Source: Alteromonas sp. ALT199 (lineage in GTDB: Bacteria > Pseudomonadota > Gammaproteobacteria > Enterobacterales > Alteromonadaceae). Taken from it: 64,000 nt of DNA. This document shows positions 8,652 through 16,920 of the stretch, one piece after another (the stretch's first letter is position 1; the number at the start of each line of letters is the position of its first letter). Both the position numbers and the translations under genes were made by a program. A model generated the notes under the pieces. That model did not search any database. It was not told where the DNA came from and saw only the letters and a program-made list of their open reading frames with translations. The stretch is taken from the NCBI RefSeq assembly GCF_018619335.1, contig NZ_JAHHDX010000010.1, forward strand, positions 1-64,000. Direction: 5' to 3'.

Positions 8652-10010
8652 ATGGCAGAAGCGCTTGTTTCTAAATACGTGCAAACCCAATTACGCGCAC
8701 TTAACGCTGCGTTGATTAACGGTCAATTCGTATCTGTACGTAAGCTTCTGCTTGAACTTCCTCCTTCTGACGTCGCTCATATCCTTGAATCTAGCCCTAG
8801 TAGAACCCGTGATGAATTATGGGAGCTGATTGATGGCGACTTTCATGGCGATATTTTAGAAGAACTGTCCGATGATGTGCGAAACGGTATCATCACCAAA
8901 ATGCTTCCCGCTAATGTGGTAGATGCACTTGAAGAGATGGATACTGACGATTTAGCAGAAACGCTAAGTAGTCTTCCTGAGCCCGTGCTGGCTGACATTC
9001 TAGATTCGATGGATGCACAAGACCGCGTGCGTGCAGAACAAGCGCTGTCTTACGGTGAAGAAACCGCTGGTTTCATCATGAACACCGATACCATAACCCT
9101 ACGCCCTGACGTTACCATTGACGTGGTTCTGCGCTATATACGTTTAAAAGGCGAGCTACCTGAAAATACCGATACCTTTTACGTTGTGAATAGAACCGAC
9201 AACCTAGTTGGCATAGTTCCGGTTACCCGTTTACTTACCGCAGATACCCACGATAAAGTGTCTGACGTCATGGATGAGGAATCGGAAGCCATTCCTGTAA
9301 ATATGCCCGACGATGAAGTGGCAAGTCTGTTCGAGCGATACAACTGGCTTTCAGCACCGGTAGTTGATGAAAATCATCGCTTAGTGGGGCGAATTACCAT
9401 TGATGACGTGGTTGATATCATTCGTGAAGACGCCGAACACTCAATGATGAGTATGGCTGGTCTTGATGACGATGAAGATACCTTTGCACCGGTTATGCAA
9501 AGTACCAAACGTCGTTCCGTTTGGCTGGCTGTTAACCTAGTCACCGCGCTAATGGCAGCAATGGTAAGCGATTTATTTGAAGCCACGCTAAGTCAGCTTG
9601 CCGTGTTAGCCATATTGAACACCATTGTGCCGAGTATGGGGGGCGTGGCTGGTAACCAAACCCTGACGCTTGTTATTCGCGGTATGGCACTAGGCCATGT
9701 TAACGCAAGCAACTCTAGATGGCTTATCAGTAAGGAAATATCCATCGGCTTTTTAAACGGCGCAATTTGGGCGGTACTCATTGCCTCTGTCATCGCGCTA
9801 TGGAAACAAGACTACATGTTAGGCGTTATTATCGCTTTTGCAATGATGGTGAACATGATTGCAGCGGCTCTAGCAGGTGCTACCTTACCTATGATAATGA
9901 AGCGTCTTAAAATAGATCCTGCGCTCGCTGGTAGCGTTATATTAACCACTATCACTGATGTGGTGGGTATTTTTGCATTTTTAGGTACAGCAACACTGTT
10001 TCTCATTTAG
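8652..10010 (+). CDS. mgtE: Magnesium transporter MgtE
   Basis: Mg2+-gated inner-membrane magnesium channel. The 452-residue protein has the acidic superhelical N domain (about 20-135), two CBS domains (about 140-265) that sense Mg2+, and a C-terminal five-helix membrane domain. That domain carries the pore signature around PSMGGVAGNQTLTL, and the usual TDV-x-G motif (TITDVVGIFAFLG) is at the end. A TATAAT at 8574-8579 may be its -10 element and a small AGGCT/AGCCT hairpin at 8601-8614 lies in the leader. I see no M-box riboswitch. Confidence 0.95.
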   Translation: MAEALVSKYVQTQLRALNAALINGQFVSVRKLLLELPPSDVAHILESSPSRTRDELWELIDGDFHGDILEELSDDVRNGIITKMLPANVVDALEEMDTDDLAETLSSLPEPVLADILDSMDAQDRVRAEQALSYGEETAGFIMNTDTITLRPDVTIDVVLRYIRLKGELPENTDTFYVVNRTDNLVGIVPVTRLLTADTHDKVSDVMDEESEAIPVNMPDDEVASLFERYNWLSAPVVDENHRLVGRITIDDVVDIIREDAEHSMMSMAGLDDDEDTFAPVMQSTKRRSVWLAVNLVTALMAAMVSDLFEATLSQLAVLAILNTIVPSMGGVAGNQTLTLVIRGMALGHVNASNSRWLISKEISIGFLNGAIWAVLIASVIALWKQDYMLGVIIAFAMMVNMIAAALAGATLPMIMKRLKIDPALAGSVILTTITDVVGIFAFLGTATLFLI

Positions 10011-10027
10011 CGACAAATTGTTGCTTT

Positions 10028-10047
10028 ACTACCGCGAGTAGTTTTTT
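10028..10047. terminator. Weak terminator between mgtE and a minus-strand regulator
   Basis: ACTAC-CGCGA-GTAGT followed by TTTTT lies between two converging genes. The stem is only five base pairs, so termination strength is doubtful. Confidence 0.35.
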
Positions 10048-10082
10048 CATACCGTTTGCTGCATTGGGTATCAGTTAAAGCA

Positions 10083-10838
10083 CTAGGCAGTTAACTCCCT
10101 AGCTGCAAAACCGGTTGTGTTAAGCTTATACCCTACCCCCCAGACGGTTTGGACAAGCTGTCCACTATCTCGCATTCCGTCTAATTTACTAATCTTACTA
10201 CGCAATCTATTAATATGAGTATTAACGGTATGCTCGTAGCCTTCATGGGTATACCCCCACACCTCACTGAGTAATTTGTTACGAGAGAAAACTTGGTTTG
10301 GGTAACGACAAAAGTAACTCAATAATGAGAACTCTCGAGCTGTGAGGTCTAACGTTTGTCCGTTTACTGTTGCTTTATGATAGCGCGGATCGACTCTAAT
10401 CGGCCCTACTTCAAAAACTTGTTCATTAGTTTCATCTCGCGCACATCGCTGCTTATCGATACACCTTCGTATGCGCGCGCGTAGAAGCGCTGAAAAGCGG
10501 TACTCTTCAATTTTACTATCAATATAGTCATCTACTCCAACGGCAAAGTAATCTACTTCATTAGTACTATCATCATTAGAGATAGACGATTGCGTGTCAC
10601 AGCATCCCTCAACTGCTATAACCCAGCTTTTTGGGTAGCAAGCCGCTACTCGTTGCACGTTCTGTAAATGCGAGGTATTTAGATAAGATTCAACAATTAT
10701 CAGTGCATAGTGCTGTACTGATAGTAATGATTCAGCCGCTTGGAAGTTTGAAACAAAATCATATGAAAAAGAGCTCTCGGCCAGACAACGTACTATTTTT
10801 TGTTGAAGCCTATTTCCATTATGAATAACAAGGATCAT
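10083..10838 (-). CDS. Atypical OmpR-family response regulator, phosphoacceptor lost
   Basis: A 251-residue transcription regulator with a receiver-like N-terminal domain (1-125) and an intact OmpR/PhoB winged helix (about 150-240: LTAREFSLLSYF, VNTHINRLRSKI, GVGYKL). The receiver has lost its chemistry. The acidic pair is HN (MILVIHNGN), the phosphoacceptor region reads ALIIVESYLNT with Glu instead of Asp, and the usual Thr/Ser strand reads WVIAVEG; only a Lys near DDYIDSK may remain. It probably works without phosphorylation. No histidine kinase is adjacent. The ATG at 10838 has a good GGAG site. Target genes are unknown. Confidence 0.85.
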   Translation of the reverse strand: MILVIHNGNRLQQKIVRCLAESSFSYDFVSNFQAAESLLSVQHYALIIVESYLNTSHLQNVQRVAACYPKSWVIAVEGCCDTQSSISNDDSTNEVDYFAVGVDDYIDSKIEEYRFSALLRARIRRCIDKQRCARDETNEQVFEVGPIRVDPRYHKATVNGQTLDLTAREFSLLSYFCRYPNQVFSRNKLLSEVWGYTHEGYEHTVNTHINRLRSKISKLDGMRDSGQLVQTVWGVGYKLNTTGFAARELTA

Positions 10839-11145
10839 ATCCCACTCCTGTCATTTAGTTATCAAAAAAGACCGGAGCTGGTAGCTTTTAATTTCCTTTA
10901 ATTGCCACACTAGGCCAATGTCTGTGAAAAATAAAAGAGAACATATAAAGAGCGGTAGGCCTTACGTCAGCACAAGCGCAGAAAGAGGGAAAGATAGCGT
11001 GCGATAAAGGAAAGGTAGGATACAAAATTAAGTAGGATGAAAGCTGGCTTTGCAAAAAATTTATTAAAAAGCCAGCCTTAGAATATTGTCTTTCAAATTG
11101 CTTGCTAAATTGCCAGATATATTTCCCTATCGGCGTTTAAATAAG
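10839..11145. other. Intergenic region between the atypical regulator and sspB
   Basis: This 307-base gap holds a 9-bp stem hairpin at 11043-11076 (downstream of sspB) and the ribosome-binding site of the regulator gene. The rest is purine-rich on the plus strand. I see no open reading frame or RNA gene in it. Confidence 0.5.
11043..11076 (-). terminator. Hairpin downstream of sspB
   Basis: GCTGGCTTT and AAAGCCAGC form a perfect 9-bp stem with a 16-nt loop, about 70 nt past the sspB stop. On the minus strand it is followed by only three T residues, so it may be a weak terminator or an mRNA 3'-end stabiliser. Confidence 0.45.
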
Positions 11146-11619
11146 CTATTTGATAACTTTAAGAGTAGGCTTACCCTTCTTTGGTGGAACTGGCGCGTCT
11201 TGCACATCGCTAGCATCAGCATCATCTAAGGATGTTGGACCACTAGGTTGCGATGGCTCGTCACTATGTTCGCTGCGCTCTTGTTGAGCAGTTGCAACAT
11301 CTTCTTCGGTAGCAAACACAGTACCTGCACCATTTTCTCGCGCGTAAATAGCCATAACCGCTTCGCAAGGCATGCTTAATCTTCTAGGTTGACCAGAAAA
11401 TCGCGCTTGAAACGACAGACCATCTAAATCTAGAGAAAAGTTAACACACGCACTTGGCGATACGTTTAAGACAATTTGACCGTCTTTGACGAACTCTTGA
11501 GGTACTTCCACCAACTCGTTGTAGGCATCAACTACGATGTAAGGCGTCAAGTCGTTATCAACAATCCACTCATAAAAAGCCCTAAGTAAATAGGGCTGGT
11601 TTGACGTCATAGATGTCAT
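11146..11619 (-). CDS. sspB: ClpXP adaptor / stringent starvation protein B
   Basis: SspB binds ssrA-tagged peptides from stalled ribosomes and delivers them to ClpXP. The 157-residue protein has the conserved substrate-binding domain (PYLLRAFYEWIVDN, DGQIVLN, AIYARENGAGT) and an acidic linker. It ends in the short ClpX-docking tail PTLKVIK, close to E. coli PALRVVK. The ATG at 11619 overlaps the sspA stop by 4 nt, so the pair is co-translated. Confidence 0.95.
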   Translation of the reverse strand: MTSMTSNQPYLLRAFYEWIVDNDLTPYIVVDAYNELVEVPQEFVKDGQIVLNVSPSACVNFSLDLDGLSFQARFSGQPRRLSMPCEAVMAIYARENGAGTVFATEEDVATAQQERSEHSDEPSQPSGPTSLDDADASDVQDAPVPPKKGKPTLKVIK

Positions 11620-12248
11620 AGCGGGTTGTGGATCTCACGCTCTTGGTCAGTCAAAGACGCTTTAAATGAACTGCGAGAGAAAATACGGTTCATGTAAGCA
11701 TTAATTTCTTTACTGCCAGCACCGTTTAATTCAATACCCAGTGCAGGTAAACGCCATAATAGTGGAGCAAGGTAGCAATCAACTAGGCTAAACTCTTCGC
11801 TCATGAAGTAAGGCATTTCACCAAACACAGGCGCTAGTGACAGCAAGGCTTCACGCAGTTCATTTCGGGCCGTTTCTACATCACCTTCTCCACGGAAGAT
11901 ACGAGCAGCAAGCGAGTACCAGTCTTGCTCGATGCGGTGCATCATAAGACGGCTTTGGCCACGTGATACTGGGTAAACCGGCATAAGTGGTGGATGAGGG
12001 AAACGCTCATCAAGGTATTCCATGATGATGTGCGACTTGTAAAGAACAAGTTCACGATCAACTAGAGTTGGAACAGTACCGTAAGGGTTAAGCTCCAACA
12101 GATCTTCAGACAGGTTGCTAGGATCTGTGTAGCTGATTTCAACACCCACACCTTTTTCTGCCAACACAATGCGAACCTGGTGGCTATAAATATCAATTGT
12201 GTCAGAGAACAACGTCATAATAGAACGTTTATTCGCGGCTACGGCCAT
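11616..12248 (-). CDS. sspA: Stringent starvation protein A
   Basis: RNA polymerase-associated protein of the glutathione-S-transferase fold that acts in stress and stationary-phase transcription. The 210-residue product has the thioredoxin-like N domain (about 10-85, with NPYGTVPTLVD) and the helical C domain. As in other SspA proteins, the catalytic GST residue is not conserved. A strong GGAGG lies 7 nt before the ATG at 12248. Its 5' region contains a very stable hairpin at 12307-12357. Confidence 0.95.
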   Translation of the reverse strand: MAVAANKRSIMTLFSDTIDIYSHQVRIVLAEKGVGVEISYTDPSNLSEDLLELNPYGTVPTLVDRELVLYKSHIIMEYLDERFPHPPLMPVYPVSRGQSRLMMHRIEQDWYSLAARIFRGEGDVETARNELREALLSLAPVFGEMPYFMSEEFSLVDCYLAPLLWRLPALGIELNGAGSKEINAYMNRIFSRSSFKASLTDQEREIHNPL

Positions 12249-12306
12249 TCAATTTCCTCCGTCGAGAAACAAGTTTACGCTTACAAACGGTAAGCTTATT
12301 ACGTTA

Positions 12307-12357
12307 ACTCGTGCTACCTCAACGCTCTTGAAATAAGAGTTTTGAGGTAGCACGAGT
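12307..12357 (-). other. Long perfect hairpin in the petC-sspA gap
   Basis: A 16-bp perfect inverted repeat (12307-12322 with 12342-12357) encloses a second 5-bp stem (CTCTT/AAGAG, 12325-12339). It lies about 60 nt upstream of sspA and just downstream of the petC terminator. It has no T-tract, so it does not look like a plain intrinsic terminator. It may be an sspA leader element or an operator. Confidence 0.7.
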
Positions 12358-12364
12358 AAATACC

Positions 12365-12391
12365 AAAAAAGGGGGCGAGAAGCCCCCTTTT
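12365..12391 (-). terminator. Intrinsic terminator of petABC
   Basis: GGGGGC-TTCTC-GCCCCC followed by six T residues on the minus strand, about 25 nt past the petC stop. This is a textbook strong terminator and it separates petABC from sspAB. Confidence 0.85.
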
Positions 12392-12415
12392 CATATTATA
12401 CATAAATCTGTGCGA

Positions 12416-13150
12416 TTAGTGCACTTCTCGCCAGTATTCTTTCTTCAGTAAGTAAACAAATACGAACAATACTGCGATAAAGATAAGTACCCACTTACCG
12501 ATTTTGTGAGATTCAAGTTTCGAAGGCTCACCTGTGTACTCAAGGAAGTTCACGATATCGGCAACGGCTTGGTCGTACTCGTCAGGAGACATTGCGCCAG
12601 TACCGTCTGACTTAATACCTACATAACGCTTAACCATCTCGCCATCAACCATTTGTTCTTCATAAGTGCGCGTTGGCGTACCTTGAAGTGGTTGAAGTAC
12701 GTGCGGCATACCTACTTCTGGGAATACTGTATTGTTCACACCAAACGGGCGGCTCTCGTCCACATAGAAAGAACGCAAGTAAGTGTAAATCCAGTCTTCA
12801 CCACGAACACGGGCCACTAGCGTTAAATCTGGTGGAGCAGCACCAAACCATCCTGCAGCAGCCTCTTCAGGCATAGCACGGGTGATATAGTCAGACACTT
12901 TTTCACCAGTGAACTGTAAGTACTCTTGACCTAGTTCGTCAGGAATACCTAAGTCTTGGAATGAACGCTGATAGCGCTGGTACTTCATTGAGTGACAGCC
13001 TAAGCAGTAGTTCATGAACAATTGTGCACCACGCTGTAAAGACGCCTTATCGGTTAAATCGATAGGCGCTTTATCAAGGTGTACGTTTCCGCCTGCCGCA
13101 AGCGCTACGCCAGGTAGGAAGAAGGCTAAAAAGCACATCATTTTTTTCAT
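12416..13150 (-). CDS. petC: Cytochrome c1 of the bc1 complex
   Basis: Membrane-anchored c-type haem subunit of ubiquinol:cytochrome c oxidoreductase that hands electrons from the Rieske centre to a soluble cytochrome c. The 244-residue precursor has a signal peptide ending near ALA (16-18), the haem-binding CLGCH (49-53) and a C-terminal membrane anchor (about 218-236). It overlaps petB by 4 nt and is the last gene of petA-petB-petC. Confidence 0.95.
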   Translation of the reverse strand: MKKMMCFLAFFLPGVALAAGGNVHLDKAPIDLTDKASLQRGAQLFMNYCLGCHSMKYQRYQRSFQDLGIPDELGQEYLQFTGEKVSDYITRAMPEEAAAGWFGAAPPDLTLVARVRGEDWIYTYLRSFYVDESRPFGVNNTVFPEVGMPHVLQPLQGTPTRTYEEQMVDGEMVKRYVGIKSDGTGAMSPDEYDQAVADIVNFLEYTGEPSKLESHKIGKWVLIFIAVLFVFVYLLKKEYWREVH

Positions 13151-14412
13151 TTAGAAATCCTCTCTGGCACAGGCTTAGTGTTTTCGTTTTTACTGTACAA
13201 GAACAATGCTACGAAGAAACCAAAGTACATTACAGTAGCAATTTGCGACGCAATGATTTTCCAGTTTTCTTGCGGCGTACCACCTAGGTAACCTAGGAAG
13301 ATAAACACAATTGCAAACACGATAAGGTTTACTTTGTGTAGGCCACAACGGTAGCGCCATGACTTAACACGACCACGGTCTAACCACGGCAGCGCGAATA
13401 GCGCAGCAATTGCACCGAACATCGCTAGTACACCAAACAGCTTATCAGGAACCGCTTTTAGTACCGCGTAGAACGGTGTGAAGTACCAAACAGGGAAAAT
13501 ATGCTCAGGTGTCTTAAGCGGGTTAGCAATTTCAAAGTTAGGGTGCTCTAAGAATTTACCGCCCATTTCTGGAGCAAAGAACAGTACATAAGTGAATAAC
13601 GCTAAGAAAATACAGAATGCCACAAGGTCTTTAAGCACGATGTGTGGGAAGAACGGCAATACGTCATCAGCAATGTCGTACTTGCTTGTGTAGTATTCAT
13701 GAATTTCATATTTCGTCTTTTCAGACTCAGGTAGTGAACCTTTCTTGTGCTTGATAGCAATACCGTCAGGGTTGTTCGAACCTACTTCGTGAAGTGCGAT
13801 AATATGAAGGAACACAAGAATAACAATAACCAAAGGCAACGCAATAACGTGCAGTGCGAAGAAACGGTTTAGTGTTGCGCCAGAGATAACGTAGTCACCC
13901 TGTAGCCAGATAACAAGGTCAGGACCAACAACAGGAATAGCACCAAATAGCGATACGATTACCTGTGCACCCCAGTAAGACATTTGTCCCCAAGGTAGAA
14001 CGTAACCCATGAAAGCTTCAGCCATAAGTGCTAGGTAAATGAACATACCAAACACCCATAGAAGCTCACGAGGCTTCTGATAAGAGCCGTAAATCATGCC
14101 ACGGAACATATGTAGATATACCACAATAAAGAACGCCGATGCGCCAGTACTGTGCATGTAGCGAATGATCCAACCGTAGTCGATCTCACGCATGATGTAT
14201 TCAACAGAAGCAAATGCGCCTTCTGAAGATGGAACGAAGTTCATGGTCAACCAAATACCAGTAACAATCTGGTTTACCAAAACAATAGTTGCTAGAAAAC
14301 CGAACACATACCAGAAGTTCATGTTCTTTGGCGCTGGATATTGAAGAGCGTGCATATTCGCAACGCGCATCATTGGGATGCGTTCTTCAATCCAACCTAG
14401 GAAAGCATTCAT
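13147..14412 (-). CDS. petB: Cytochrome b of the bc1 complex
   Basis: Integral membrane subunit carrying two b haems and both quinone sites of the proton-pumping bc1 complex. The 421-residue protein shows the cytochrome b landmarks: the haem-ligand His residues near IRYMHSTGA and FALHVIALP, the GYVLPWGQMS stretch and the Qo-site PEHIFPVWY (the PEWY-type loop). The ATG at 14412 gives the standard start MNAFLGWIEERI; an upstream in-frame start at 14484 lies inside petA. Confidence 0.96.
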   Translation of the reverse strand: MNAFLGWIEERIPMMRVANMHALQYPAPKNMNFWYVFGFLATIVLVNQIVTGIWLTMNFVPSSEGAFASVEYIMREIDYGWIIRYMHSTGASAFFIVVYLHMFRGMIYGSYQKPRELLWVFGMFIYLALMAEAFMGYVLPWGQMSYWGAQVIVSLFGAIPVVGPDLVIWLQGDYVISGATLNRFFALHVIALPLVIVILVFLHIIALHEVGSNNPDGIAIKHKKGSLPESEKTKYEIHEYYTSKYDIADDVLPFFPHIVLKDLVAFCIFLALFTYVLFFAPEMGGKFLEHPNFEIANPLKTPEHIFPVWYFTPFYAVLKAVPDKLFGVLAMFGAIAALFALPWLDRGRVKSWRYRCGLHKVNLIVFAIVFIFLGYLGGTPQENWKIIASQIATVMYFGFFVALFLYSKNENTKPVPERISK

Positions 14413-14413
14413 A

Positions 14414-15046
14414 TTACACGGCCTCCGCTTCTGAACCGATGATGATGTTATTGTCATCAACGAATTGATATGGCGGTACAACAAGGTTCAATGGAGCAGG
14501 CACGTTTTGGAATACACGTCCAGCCATGTCGAATTTTGAACCGTGGCACGGGCAGAAGAAGCCATCAGGCACACCCTCAACCACTTCTTCGAAAGCACCG
14601 TCTTTAAGATGCTGTGGAGAGCAACCTAGATGCGTACAGATACCCACTAGAATCAGGTATTCTTCTTTCATAGAACGGAAACGATTTTGAGCAAAAGTAG
14701 GTTGCTGCTCAGCTTCAGAGTTAGGATCTTTCAGCTTATCTTCGTGTGTGCCTAGCTCTTCAAGAATCTCAGGCGTACGACGTACAATCCATACAGGCTT
14801 GCTTCGCCACATTACACGTACTAATTGTCCAGGCTCAATCCCGCTGATATCTACTTCAACGTCAGCACCGGCTGCTTTCGCTTTGGCGCTTGGATTCCAG
14901 GACGCAATAAAAGGCACAGCAGCACCAACGACACCTACACCACCAACTACCGACGTGGCAACGGTCAAGAACCGACGACGAGTGTTGTTTTCTGGCTGGT
15001 TTTCATTGTGTGCAGACTCTGTTGCATCTACAGATACATTGCTCAT
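14414..15046 (-). CDS. petA: Rieske iron-sulfur subunit of the bc1 complex
   Basis: 2Fe-2S protein that takes one electron from ubiquinol and passes it to cytochrome c1. The 210-residue product has a Tat-type N-terminus with TRRRFL before a hydrophobic segment (about 22-47), and the two Rieske motifs CTHLGC and CPCHGS that supply Cys and His ligands. I chose the ATG at 15046: GGAG lies 8 nt upstream, while it is only 2 nt from the alternative ATG at 15052. One base separates its stop from the petB ATG. Confidence 0.95.
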   Translation of the reverse strand: MSNVSVDATESAHNENQPENNTRRRFLTVATSVVGGVGVVGAAVPFIASWNPSAKAKAAGADVEVDISGIEPGQLVRVMWRSKPVWIVRRTPEILEELGTHEDKLKDPNSEAEQQPTFAQNRFRSMKEEYLILVGICTHLGCSPQHLKDGAFEEVVEGVPDGFFCPCHGSKFDMAGRVFQNVPAPLNLVVPPYQFVDDNNIIIGSEAEAV

Positions 15047-15396
15047 CCACATTTCTCCAGGTTTGGATAATTATGATGTGTAACTCAAGCTTATACTGGT
15101 TTTATCACGCTTGCGTCATGCATCATATGGCTTGTCATGACAGCAACGTAACAGCAAAAATTTACTGGTTTACGAGGTCACAAAAGTTTTCAAAATTTTC
15201 GATCGCAAATGATAAAAGAAAAGCCCTTATAAACACAAGGTTTTACTGATATTTAAGCGATAAATTAATCTGGGGTCATCGTTAAGAATTAGCGAGTGAT
15301 CGGAATAGAATCAAGAATTTGACCGAAATTCGGCCAAGCCTCTTAGTTACATTACAAGATTGTTATAAACCTCTGGCGCAGTAGTACGAGAATATT
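15047..15396. other. Region upstream of petABC
   Basis: This 350-base AT-rich gap lies between the M20 gene and petA, both on the minus strand, and should carry the petABC promoter. A TATAAG about 55 nt before petA is a possible -10, but no convincing -35 pairs with it. I see no gene and no strong terminator for the peptidase operon here. Confidence 0.45.
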
Positions 15397-16920
15397 CTAC
15401 TTACGATAATCAAGTGCTGGTGCTCTCTGTCCAAGCATGGATTCATAGTTCAACGTACTTTTTCGTTGCTGAAACTCTTGCTTCGCTTTACGGATATTTT
15501 CAGGTTCAGAGAAAAGGGATATAGCAGTTTGCGTGATGACCTCACTGGCCAAGTACATACCTTTGTAACCAATATCAGTACCACTCATTGCTGATGCCTG
15601 CCAAGTATGAGGCGGAGTTCCTTTTACCCAGGTGGCGCTAGATAGTCCCACGGTAGGCACTTGCCAACTCACATCACCTACATCAGTTGATGCCGACCAA
15701 ACAGTAATCTGTTCATCGAAGGGCTCTGGTGTGCTGTGAGCATTGTGGTTAAAGGCCTGCTCGCGGGTGCGACTTATTTCGCTAGCAAACTGTTGTTCGC
15801 TTTTGGTCAATATAATCGGAGGTGCGGCATCGATGTGCTTGTGCATTAATTTTGATAAGGTCACATTAGGTAATACATTCCACACCCCACCTGTGACTTC
15901 CCAATTAACACGGGTTTCAGTGCCAAGTGCTGCACCCTCCGCCGCTTTTTCCAATCTATCCCACAGTGACAGCACAACTGCAGGCTGCGCTGAGCGTACG
16001 TAATAATACACTTCAGCGAAATCCGGCACTACGTTGGGCGCCGTTCCGCCGTTAGTAATGACATAGTGAATTCTCGTGCCATCCGGTACATGCTCACGCA
16101 TTAAATTTACCATCATGTTCATAGCTTCTACGCCATCTAATGCCGAACGCCCTTTATCTGGCGCCGCAGCAGCATGCGCGGCAATGCCATAAAAGCGAAA
16201 CTTACCACTTTTATTGGCCAGCGAAGATGATGGTGAAGAAGTCGTGCTATCCGATGGGTGCCAATGAAAGGCAACATCTACGTCTTCAAATACGCCAGCT
16301 TTCACCAAATAAACTTTCCCTGAGCCCCCTTCTTCAGCGGGTGCGCCGAAAACCTTCAAAGAACCTTGATTTGGATGGGAATCGAGATAATCAGCCAAAC
16401 TAAGCGCAGCGCCTATTATCCCGCCGGCAAACAAGTTATGTCCACAAGCATGACCTGCGTGAACATGCCCGTTAGTGCTAATCGGCTGTTTGTCAGACGT
16501 ATTTAAGACCCCCATGCTGGGTAGGGCATCCATTTCAGCAAGCAAGCCGATAACAGGCTTATGCTCGCCACCTTCCATCTGGCCTACTAAGTTGTATTGC
16601 GCAATGAATGCAGTGGGCATGCCCCCAATACCGGCCGTTACTTTGAAGCCACGCTCAATCAGCATCTGTTGCATTAATGCGCTGCTATTGTGCTCTAGAA
16701 AACCTAGTTCAGGTTTTTCCCACATAGTTTTAGCAATATCCTTCATTGTGCTTTGATGAGCAAAAGTAAGCGCGGCTTTAGAGTCTATCGCCGAAACATC
16801 AGTTTGCTCTATACTTTGAGCCCTAACAGAACCAGCAACACTAATCGAGGACATGATCACTGCGATAGAAAGTTTATGGCGAAGCGCTTTGGGTTTATTT
16901 GTGCGTATATGCATAATCAT
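15397..16920 (-). CDS. M20-family amidohydrolase, AbgB-like, exported
   Basis: A 507-residue metal-dependent amidohydrolase with an N-terminal signal peptide (cut near VRA-QS, about residue 35). It shows the M20D/AbgB-type motifs: GLLAEMDALP, HAGHACGHN, the catalytic APAEEGG and the late His ligand near LSSATWVKGTPPHTW. AbgB-type enzymes split p-aminobenzoyl-glutamate; relatives act on other N-acyl amino acids, so the substrate here is open. Its start overlaps the M14 gene by 4 nt, so the two enzymes are made together. It is the last gene of the sigma factor-FecR-TonB receptor operon. Confidence 0.85.
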   Translation of the reverse strand: MIMHIRTNKPKALRHKLSIAVIMSSISVAGSVRAQSIEQTDVSAIDSKAALTFAHQSTMKDIAKTMWEKPELGFLEHNSSALMQQMLIERGFKVTAGIGGMPTAFIAQYNLVGQMEGGEHKPVIGLLAEMDALPSMGVLNTSDKQPISTNGHVHAGHACGHNLFAGGIIGAALSLADYLDSHPNQGSLKVFGAPAEEGGSGKVYLVKAGVFEDVDVAFHWHPSDSTTSSPSSSLANKSGKFRFYGIAAHAAAAPDKGRSALDGVEAMNMMVNLMREHVPDGTRIHYVITNGGTAPNVVPDFAEVYYYVRSAQPAVVLSLWDRLEKAAEGAALGTETRVNWEVTGGVWNVLPNVTLSKLMHKHIDAAPPIILTKSEQQFASEISRTREQAFNHNAHSTPEPFDEQITVWSASTDVGDVSWQVPTVGLSSATWVKGTPPHTWQASAMSGTDIGYKGMYLASEVITQTAISLFSEPENIRKAKQEFQQRKSTLNYESMLGQRAPALDYRK

